From an uncultured Prochlorococcus sp. (lineage in GTDB: Bacteria > Cyanobacteriota > Cyanobacteriia > PCC-6307 > Cyanobiaceae), in the NCBI GenBank assembly GCA_902626435.1, contig CACOFO010000005.1, forward strand, positions 1 to 42,168: DNA of 42,168 nucleotides, in the 5' to 3' direction. A program made the translations under genes and the position numbers. Below, in pieces: positions 36,135-42,168 of this stretch. The first letter of the stretch is position 1; each line of letters opens with the position of its first letter. The notes below the pieces were generated by a model. It saw only the letters and a program-made list of their open reading frames with translations. It was not told the DNA's origin and did no database searches.

Positions 36135-36791
36135 CTAGTTTGATTGCATTGATGCAACCTCTTCAGCGAAGTCCATCTGTTTTTTTTCGATACCTTCACC
36201 CAATGTATATCTTGTAAAGCGTCTAACTTTGATATTTTCACCAATTTTTGAAGCTGCTTGTTTAACAAGATCCTCAACAGTAAGTGAACTATCTTTAATA
36301 TAAGGTTGTGAAAGTAAAACCAGCTCGTTAAGTCTTTTTGCTATTCTCCCTTCAACTATTTTTTCTTTAATTTGTTCTGGTTTTCCAGATAAATCATCTC
36401 TCCCCATTTCAATCTGCTTTTCTTTTTCCACAACATCTTCTGGAATTTCATCAATTGAGACGTACTCGACATTTGGGCAGGCTGCAACTTGCATTGAGAC
36501 ATCCTTCAACAGAGATTGGAATATATCACCTCTAGCAACGAAATCAGTTTCACAATTTAACTCTAGTAGTACTCCCACTCTTGATCCAGTATGTATATAA
36601 CTACCAATTGACCCTTCTGCCGCAATTCTTCCAGATTTCTTTTCAGCACTAGCTATGCCTTTCTTTCTTAACCATTCCAAAGCTTTATTAACATTTCCGT
36701 CAGTTTCGTTAAGTGCTTTTTTGCAATCCATCATTCCTGCGCCAGTCTTGTCTCTAAGATCTTTAACAAGTTTTGCTGTAATGTTTCCCAT
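36135..36791 (-). CDS. tsf: Translation elongation factor Ts (Tsf)
   Basis: It regenerates EF-Tu-GTP by expelling GDP. The 218-residue protein has the N-terminal UBA-like domain [24 protein letters not shown], where the [12 protein letters not shown] signature is definitive, and [16 protein letters not shown], then the core with [16 protein letters not shown] (about 73-88), the second signature. The C-terminal domain is short, as in cyanobacteria and Thermus rather than E. coli. It follows rpsB by 44 bases on the same strand in the conserved rpsB-tsf order, so it would share the control exerted by the structured rpsB leader at 37553-37616. Confidence 0.97.
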   Translation of the reverse strand: MGNITAKLVKDLRDKTGAGMMDCKKALNETDGNVNKALEWLRKKGIASAEKKSGRIAAEGSIGSYIHTGSRVGVLLELNCETDFVARGDIFQSLLKDVSMQVAACPNVEYVSIDEIPEDVVEKEKQIEMGRDDLSGKPEQIKEKIVEGRIAKRLNELVLLSQPYIKDSSLTVEDLVKQAASKIGENIKVRRFTRYTLGEGIEKKQMDFAEEVASMQSN

Positions 36792-36835
36792 TTGAATTAA
36801 TAAAAAATAGTGATTAGTAAGTTTTTAATTGGAAT

Positions 36836-37540
36836 TTAATTTTTTCTTTCGGCATTAGAACCTTTTCTACCCTCATTTATTGCATCTGCAAGTCTTCCTA
36901 AAATAAGCTGCACAGATCTAACGGCATCATCGTTACATGGGATTGGAACCTCACACAAATCGGGATCACAGTTTGTATCCAACATTGACACTAGTGAGAT
37001 ATCTAATTTTCTAGCTTCAAGAACTGCATTAGATTCTCTTCTCTGATCAACCAAAACAACTACGTCTGGTAGTCTTCTCATACCCTTAAGTCCGCCTAAG
37101 TATTTTTGTAATCTTTCCAGTTCTCTCCTCAAAACTGCAGCTTCTTTTTTAGGCCTCATTGCTATTGAACCACTACTTTCCATTCTTTCAAGATCCTTTA
37201 ATCTTTCAATCCTAGCTTTCATTGTTGTCCAATTAGTCAACATACCTCCAAGCCATCTTTGATTTACATATGCGGCTCCGCATCTAGTAGCTTCCTGAGC
37301 TACTACATCTGATGCTTGTTTTTTTGTACCAACGAATAGGAATCGTTTACCGCTTTTTGCAGCGTTTCTTGTCCATTTATACGCATTGTTCATACACAAT
37401 GCTGTTTTTACAAGATCTATAATATGAACTCCATTTCTAGCGCAATATATGTACTTAGACATCTTGGGATTCCAACGTCTAGTTTGATGCCCAAAATGAG
37501 CACCAGCTTCCATCATTTCAGATAGTGATACAACAGCCAT
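36836..37540 (-). CDS. rpsB: 30S ribosomal protein S2 (RpsB)
   Basis: It is a late-assembling protein of the small ribosomal subunit that bridges to S1. The 234-residue protein has [27 protein letters not shown] at the N-terminus and [20 protein letters not shown] and [23 protein letters not shown] toward the C-terminus, all diagnostic. The ATG at 37538-37540 has no good ribosome-binding sequence just upstream, and a GGAGG lies 24 bases or more away inside the structured leader. In E. coli S2 represses its own operon through the rpsB leader. The pseudoknot-like element directly before this gene suggests a similar control here, although its sequence looks unrelated. Confidence 0.97.
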   Translation of the reverse strand: MAVVSLSEMMEAGAHFGHQTRRWNPKMSKYIYCARNGVHIIDLVKTALCMNNAYKWTRNAAKSGKRFLFVGTKKQASDVVAQEATRCGAAYVNQRWLGGMLTNWTTMKARIERLKDLERMESSGSIAMRPKKEAAVLRRELERLQKYLGGLKGMRRLPDVVVLVDQRRESNAVLEARKLDISLVSMLDTNCDPDLCEVPIPCNDDAVRSVQLILGRLADAINEGRKGSNAERKN

Positions 37541-37552
37541 AATTTCAAAAGG

Positions 37553-37616
37553 GTTTCGGGTTAGCCTCCATCTGACGGGGAATTTATTTTAATAAATCAC
37601 CCGAAACTGTCAGATG
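37553..37616 (-). promoter_or_regulatory. Pseudoknot-like leader RNA of rpsB, candidate S2 autoregulatory element
   Basis: Read on the - strand, the RNA has CAUCUGAC (37616-37609), one A, GUUUCGGGU (37607-37599), a 22-base linker with a small AU hairpin (37597-37582), GUCAGAUG (37576-37569), seven bases GAGGCUA, and ACCCGAAAC (37561-37553). The first and third blocks pair perfectly over 8 bases and the second and fourth over 9, and the order is interleaved, so both stems together make a pseudoknot. Alternatively they are two exclusive hairpins. The element ends 12 bases before the rpsB ATG and starts about 12 bases after the predicted transcript start. Position and GC-rich stems in AT-rich DNA argue for function. 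Confidence 0.75.
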
Positions 37617-37634
37617 TGTGGATTAATTTCAACA

Positions 37635-37663
37635 ATTCTAGCAAGTGATGTGTATTTCTAAAA
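37635..37663 (-). promoter_or_regulatory. Probable rpsB promoter
   Basis: On the - strand a good -10 box TAGAAT (37640-37635) is preceded at 17 bases by a weak -35, TTTTAG (37663-37658). Transcription would begin near 37628, giving a leader of about 88 bases that carries the whole interleaved-stem element. The promoter lies in the gap after the glycosyltransferase gene, so rpsB-tsf can be expressed on its own. Confidence 0.55.
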
Positions 37664-37668
37664 GTTTT

Positions 37669-38580
37669 TTATCTTGATTTGGTTAACTGCTTAATGTAAA
37701 TCATATTTAGGGGGAGCCTAAGTATCTCTAGTGCAAGTCTGTTTCTTCCAATATTCACTAGAAATCTTAATAAAGGAAGGATCCTATCAACACTAATTAG
37801 GCCTCCCAAGCAAATAATTTTCCAAAATAAATTATGAAAAGGAGTCAATTGAATCATAAATCTAACTCTTAAGTTGGGATGTTTCTTAAAAAACACTAAA
37901 GCCATTTTTGCCCTTTCTTTTTCTTGAGCTATTAATGATTCTATTTGTTCGCAATTAAATGGTGGATGCCAATGAAAACCTACTGCATTTGGACATTTAA
38001 TTAATTTTGTCCCAATTTTTTTTAATCTTTCTCCAAGTTCTAAATCTTCCCAACCGTAAAGACTAAAAGAAGTATCAAATAAGCCGACGCTTAAAATCAA
38101 TTCTTTTGATATCCCAACATTTCCAGTAGCGAAGTAAGCAAAAGAAGTATCGATTATTTTATATTTCTCACTCTGAGGATTTAGAAAATTAGATGTATTT
38201 ACCACCGAGCCATAGGTAAAACAATTTTTAACATTTTTTCTCCAAGAGGCAAGTAATTTTTCTACGTGACAATTTATAAAATCATCTAAAACGATGAGAT
38301 CACTATCAATGAATATAATGATTTCATATTTTGATTTTATTACCCCAAGATTTCTTCCCAATGCGGGGCCTCCATGTTCTTGTTGAAATAGAATCACATG
38401 TGGGAGATTAGCTTTATTTTTATTTATCCATGAGCTTGTTCCATCAGTGGATCCATCATCAACTACTACAACTTCATAATTGCTAATATTTGAATTTAAT
38501 TTTTGATTCTCAAGCGCAATGAGACATTTCTCTAATATAGGTAATCTATTGTAAGTCGGTATAACAATACTTACATTCAT
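37669..38580 (-). CDS. Family 2 glycosyltransferase
   Basis: The protein of about 303 residues is a GT-A type glycosyltransferase. The nucleotide-sugar site is clear: VSIVIPTYNRLPILEKCL at the N-terminus, VVVDDGSTDGTSSW (about 37-50) and the metal-binding IIIFIDSDL, a DxD motif (about 86-94). GYWEDLELGER-type sequence, here YGWEDLELGERL (about 177-188), provides the acceptor/catalytic acidic residues. No membrane span is evident. I start it at ATG 38578-38580, because the N-terminal strand begins right there; a GTG two codons upstream (38586) is the alternative. The donor and acceptor sugars are unknown; a role in surface polysaccharide is the usual guess. It lies 61 bases after the 49-residue basic protein gene. 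Confidence 0.88.
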   Translation of the reverse strand: MNVSIVIPTYNRLPILEKCLIALENQKLNSNISNYEVVVVDDGSTDGTSSWINKNKANLPHVILFQQEHGGPALGRNLGVIKSKYEIIIFIDSDLIVLDDFINCHVEKLLASWRKNVKNCFTYGSVVNTSNFLNPQSEKYKIIDTSFAYFATGNVGISKELILSVGLFDTSFSLYGWEDLELGERLKKIGTKLIKCPNAVGFHWHPPFNCEQIESLIAQEKERAKMALVFFKKHPNLRVRFMIQLTPFHNLFWKIICLGGLISVDRILPLLRFLVNIGRNRLALEILRLPLNMIYIKQLTKSR

Positions 38581-38641
38581 GATCACACTTTAAAAATGCA
38601 TAATATATTGAAATCAAAAAGATAAAAATAAAAGATATACT

Positions 38642-38791
38642 TTAATCAGCCGCCCCGCCATTATTTGCTGTACCTGTAACGTTTCCACCATCAGGTCTTC
38701 CATCGGTTCTTAATTTCCTTTTTTTGAATTTTCTAGCATACGCTCGGTTACGTTCCTGCTTTTCTTTTTTTAGATTCCTTCTTTTAGACAT
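38642..38791 (-). CDS. 49-residue very basic protein
   Basis: This small ORF, from ATG 38789-38791, encodes 49 residues. The first 30 are extremely rich in Lys and Arg (KRRNLKKEKQERNRAYAR then KFKKRKLR), likely one charged helix, and the last 19 are a Gly/Asn/Ala-rich flexible tail. That layout suggests binding to RNA, DNA or the ribosome, but I do not recognise a named family. It sits 18 bases after the end of devA and 61 bases before the glycosyltransferase, all on the same strand. A long open frame of such a biased, ordered composition in AT-rich DNA, with codon use that avoids simple Lys-AAA runs only, supports a real gene. Confidence 0.65.
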   Translation of the reverse strand: MSKRRNLKKEKQERNRAYARKFKKRKLRTDGRPDGGNVTGTANNGGAAD

Positions 38792-38809
38792 GAAATTTAT
38801 AACTTTTAA

Positions 38810-39538
38810 TTATATTAGCTCACTATGAGCACTATATATTTTACCATCTTCCATATTTAATATCCTATCGGCCATATCAGAAATTCTTGGATCATGAGTC
38901 ACCATAAGTACAGAACAATTTTGCTCTTTTGCTAGTTTTCTTAAAAGGGTTACTATTTCTCTTCCTGTGACACTATCTAAAGCAGAAGTGGGCTCATCAG
39001 CTAATAAAAGTTTTGGCTTAGCAGATAAAGCTCGAGCAATTGCTACTCTTTGTTTTTGCCCACCCGATAAGTCATTTGGCAACTTTTTATGATGCTCTTC
39101 TAATCCTACTGCTGACAACCAATTCCGCGCTATTTCACGTCTTTGTAAATATGTTAAACCTTTTATTAAATCGGCTCCCATCTGAACATTTTGTTCTGCT
39201 GTTAAACATCTCAGAAGATTGTGACCTTGAAAAATCATGCCAATACTTCTTCTAAGAATTTGACGAGTTTTCCTTGATGCTCCATTTAACTGATTATTTA
39301 ATACCGTTAAATCGCCACTTTGACACGTTCTTAAGGCCCCAATTAAAGTTAACAGAGTCGTTTTACCGCATCCAGAAGGTCCTTTTAAAAGAACCAACTC
39401 TCCTTTATCAATATTTAAATTAACGTCATTAAGAACTTGTTTTTTATTTTCATTTTTTCCATAAAAGTGACTCAAATTATTAATTGAAACTGTTTTAAAG
39501 TTTTTAACTTTATTTTTTGATTTATTAGTTTGAACCAT
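38810..39538 (-). CDS. devA: DevA-type ABC transporter ATP-binding protein
   Basis: This is the ATPase of a DevBCA exporter, of the MacB/LolD-like family. From ATG 39536-39538 it has 242 residues: Walker A GPSGCGKTTLL, IFQGHNLLRCLTAEQNV with the Q-loop, signature LSGGQKQRVAIARAL, Walker B LLLADEPTSALDS and the switch His in MVTHDPRISD. I prefer ATG 39538 because it lies 14 bases past the devC stop; a start at 39580 would overlap devC by 29 bases and add 14 residues with no homology-like content. In Anabaena DevBCA exports heterocyst glycolipids through TolC; here, in a single-celled non-heterocystous organism, the substrate must be different. It is cotranscribed with devC and devB. Confidence 0.9.
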   Translation of the reverse strand: MVQTNKSKNKVKNFKTVSINNLSHFYGKNENKKQVLNDVNLNIDKGELVLLKGPSGCGKTTLLTLIGALRTCQSGDLTVLNNQLNGASRKTRQILRRSIGMIFQGHNLLRCLTAEQNVQMGADLIKGLTYLQRREIARNWLSAVGLEEHHKKLPNDLSGGQKQRVAIARALSAKPKLLLADEPTSALDSVTGREIVTLLRKLAKEQNCSVLMVTHDPRISDMADRILNMEDGKIYSAHSELI

Positions 39539-39551
39539 TTTAGTTTGATTA

Positions 39552-40724
39552 TTAAAAAATTTCGGCAGGATCGGCGTCAACTAATTTACGCATCGCTATA
39601 GCTGCGGACCCCATACACATTACTAAAACTAATAAGAAAATTAAAATCGTTTTATCTGCATCCATTATTATTGGGAGTTTAGTAGAACTTCTTATAACTG
39701 AATAAAGTATTTGACCAGAGAAATATGCAGGTAAATAACCAAATAATGCTAATAAAAAACCCTCTCTTGCTACAACAAAGAAAAGGGACTTAAGTCTATA
39801 TCCCATTGCCAACAAGGTTGCGTACTCAGGGAGGTGGTCTGTAACGTCACTATAAAGAATTTGATAAACCACCACACACCCTACAACAAAACCCATAAAA
39901 GCTCCCAAACTAAATATGAAACCTATCGCAGTACTATTTTTCCAATAATTCTTCTCAAATTCTATAAATTGATTTTTTGTAAGAACTCGAACATCATTGG
40001 GGAGTGAGTTATTTAATATTCTTGAAATAAAATCAGGATCAGATCCTTTTTTTAGTTTTACCAAACCAATTTCTATACTCCCAGGAGGATTAGCAGGAAA
40101 AAGTCTTAAGAAGGTTTCTCGGCTGGTTATCAAGTTACCATCTGCTCCAAAAGATGGTCCCAATTCCACAAGACCTTCAACAATTACTCTTTTCCCTGCA
40201 ACCTCAGTTTCAACTTTTTTTTCTGCCACAAACCATTCTTCAATAGGGCCAAATTCAGGTCTAGAGAGTTTGTCAAAAAGAACTCTTGATGGATTTCTTA
40301 ATTTATAAGCTTTCCTTGAGAATCCATCATCTAAAAGAAGTGAATCGGAGGGATTAAAACCTAATGCAAGTATCGATCTGGTTTTAAGATTTTCCGGATT
40401 TCTCCAAAGTAAGTAATTAAGATTTACTGGAGCAGTTTTTTCAACATCTTCTACTGCAAGAGTTTGAATCAACCTTCTTTTTGGGAATCCACTCATGCTT
40501 ATAGAACTTTTTGATCTAGGACTTATCAAAATAAGATCTGCATCTAAAAGTTTATGAATAGTTACGCTAGTGTCAAATAAACCATCTCTGAAACCTAATT
40601 GCATAAACATCAAAATACCTGCAAAACTGATTCCAGCAATGGCAACTGCGAGTCTTAAAGGTTGCCTAGTTAATAACAACCAAGCTAATGGTATTTTTCT
40701 GAATTTTAAAAAAGAAAAATTCAT
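39552..40724 (-). CDS. devC: DevC-type ABC transporter permease
   Basis: This is the membrane subunit of the DevBCA exporter. The 390-residue protein has the MacB/FtsX-type topology: one span near the N-terminus (about 25-42, with AVAIAGISFAGILMFM), a large periplasmic domain (about 50-255), and three spans in the C-terminal third (about 265-290, 315-340 and 355-378). The LRNPSRVLFDKLSRPEFGP segment lies in the extracytoplasmic part. Its start overlaps the devB stop by 4 bases, showing translational coupling, and devA follows with a 13-base gap. Length and arrangement match the DevC family. The sole permease would act as a dimer. Confidence 0.9.
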   Translation of the reverse strand: MNFSFLKFRKIPLAWLLLTRQPLRLAVAIAGISFAGILMFMQLGFRDGLFDTSVTIHKLLDADLILISPRSKSSISMSGFPKRRLIQTLAVEDVEKTAPVNLNYLLWRNPENLKTRSILALGFNPSDSLLLDDGFSRKAYKLRNPSRVLFDKLSRPEFGPIEEWFVAEKKVETEVAGKRVIVEGLVELGPSFGADGNLITSRETFLRLFPANPPGSIEIGLVKLKKGSDPDFISRILNNSLPNDVRVLTKNQFIEFEKNYWKNSTAIGFIFSLGAFMGFVVGCVVVYQILYSDVTDHLPEYATLLAMGYRLKSLFFVVAREGFLLALFGYLPAYFSGQILYSVIRSSTKLPIIMDADKTILIFLLVLVMCMGSAAIAMRKLVDADPAEIF

Positions 40725-41637
40725 TGGGGAATAAATTTTGCAATCACTTTCATTCCTGCATAATTTTGTACGATATCAATAGAATCTTGTTCTAGTTTTA
40801 CTAGTACTTCGATAATACGCGAATCTGCATCCCCAGTTGGATCAGTCGATAAAACTTTTCTTTGTTTTACCTGTGGACTTATCCTTATTACTTTTCCTTT
40901 GAGTTTTTTTTGGAAACCACCATTTTCACTTCTCAATTCAACATTCTGAGAGATAAAAACTCTATCGATATCAGATTCATAAACCTCTATCAAAGCTTCC
41001 ATTTTTTGACTAGAACCGATATCCAAGATCCCTTCATTATTAGGTCTCTCACCAACTCTCGTATTTATTCCAAGGATAAAACCATCAATTGGACTCCTTA
41101 GTTTTGAATTAAATAGATCAATCTTGATTTTTTTTTGATCTCCAATAAGGTTTATTTTCTGTTTTTGTAACTTTAATAATTCATCTTTTCTCTGTGAAAA
41201 CTCTACAAAGGGATACGCATCTTTGATCAAAGCCATCTCATACCGTTGAATTTGATCTTTCTTTAGAGCAATCTCATCGTTAATAGTATTAACTAGATTT
41301 TCATTTCTTTCAAGATCAGCAATTAACTTTTCTTCATTTTCAAAAATTGCCAAGATATCATCTTTTTTTACAAAATCCCCTTCATTTACTAAAATTTCCA
41401 CAATTCTAGGGGATGAGCCAAACTGACTTATCGGAGCTGCCAATTGCCTAATCTCTCCCGAAGGAGAAAGTTGACCTAGTGCGGCAACAGCTTTAATAGG
41501 CGGTATAAAATCTGCAGTTATTTCCTCTTTCAATTTGGCACTAGATTTAGTATTACTAGAACAGGAAATAATCCCAAGAGATAATGGTGTAAATAATAAT
41601 AAATATATAAATAAATTTTTAAATATTTTAAATTTCA

Positions 41638-41638
<1 letters not shown>
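40721..41638 (-). CDS. devB: DevB-type membrane fusion protein (HlyD family), putative lipoprotein
   Basis: This is the periplasmic adaptor that couples the DevCA pump to an outer-membrane channel. The 305-residue protein begins with a hydrophobic signal (about 9-25) ending in GIISC, a plausible lipobox that would make Cys26 lipidated. The first half of a biotinyl-lipoyl domain follows (about 65-95, with EILVNEGDFVKKDDILAIFEN), then a coiled-coil hairpin (about 96-155) that is short for the family, the second lipoyl half with SPIDGFILGINTRVGERP, and a beta barrel. It overlaps pcyA by 1 base (TAATG) and devC by 4 bases. The ATG at 41636-41638 is the natural start. Confidence 0.88.

Positions 41639-42168
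<530 letters not shown>

Noticed and set aside
36131-36277. N-terminal extension of the unknown gene into tsf
   Set aside because: It would overlap tsf by 143 bases and only rereads its conserved C-terminal coding sequence; a TTG start at 36128-36130 just after the tsf stop is more plausible.
37541-37668. rpsB gap interpreted as a terminator for the glycosyltransferase gene
   Set aside because: The stems are interleaved, lie far from the gene's end, and are not followed by a T run on the - strand.
39540-39580. devA start at 39580
   Set aside because: It overlaps devC by 29 bases and adds residues before the conserved domain; the ATG at 39536-39538 directly after the devC stop fits better.

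Overview
The window looks like a continuous piece of chromosome from a high-light-adapted Prochlorococcus (or a very close marine picocyanobacterium). The DNA is very AT-rich and genes are packed with gaps that are mostly under 130 bases (largest 186). The gene set combines Calvin-cycle enzymes, chlorophyll and bilin synthesis (chlP, hemA, pcyA), cytochrome c assembly (ccsA) and ferredoxin sulfite reductase, and single proteins have the picocyanobacterial form (class I phosphoribulokinase, class I aldolase). I call 41 protein genes, of which two small ones (9016-9180, 38642-38791) are easily missed and one (pcyA) runs off the right edge. I see no tRNA, rRNA, CRISPR array, insertion sequence, prophage or clear pseudogene, and no gene-free stretch over 300 bases.

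Layout. 24-7937 (+): proB, lpxD, leuB, prk, accD, a small secreted protein, a Gfo/Idh oxidoreductase and class I aldolase (fda), closed by a bidirectional terminator at 7963-7996. 7997-10812 (-): purS-purQ, a 54-residue DnaJ-type zinc protein, a CobW-family GTPase and a lumenal-type pentapeptide protein. 10876-13510 (+): a uracil phosphoribosyltransferase-like protein, a small membrane protein and ilvD. 13532-20480 (-): read in transcription order glpX, hemA, glgC, gnd, pgl, a CIA30 protein and a hypothetical, which brings together Calvin-cycle FBP/SBPase, the first committed step of tetrapyrrole synthesis, glycogen synthesis and the oxidative pentose phosphate pathway. 20667-21425 (+): rpe, divergent from glpX. 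21434-26316 (-): vanY-like peptidase, typA, DUF309, an LptB-like ATPase and ccsA. 26430-27764 (+): chlP. 27785-29944 (-): glyS. 30032-31819 (+): sir. 31826-42168 (-): in transcription order pcyA (partial), devB, devC, devA, a 49-residue basic protein, a family 2 glycosyltransferase, rpsB, tsf, an unknown protein, recG and a VanX-like dipeptidase.

The most notable non-coding signal is in the rpsB leader (37553-37616): two perfect complementary pairs of 8 and 9 bases that are interleaved, so they can form a pseudoknot ending 12 bases before the rpsB start codon, behind a recognisable promoter. This is a strong candidate for an autoregulatory ribosomal-protein leader. Other points worth a look are a dyad midway between the divergent Calvin-cycle genes glpX and rpe, a consensus promoter with an overlapping dyad before fda, a phosphoribulokinase without the usual redox cysteines, and a UPRT-like protein that has lost its PRPP-binding loop. 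Apart from these the region is ordinary core genome. All assignments rest on reading motifs by eye; no database search was possible.
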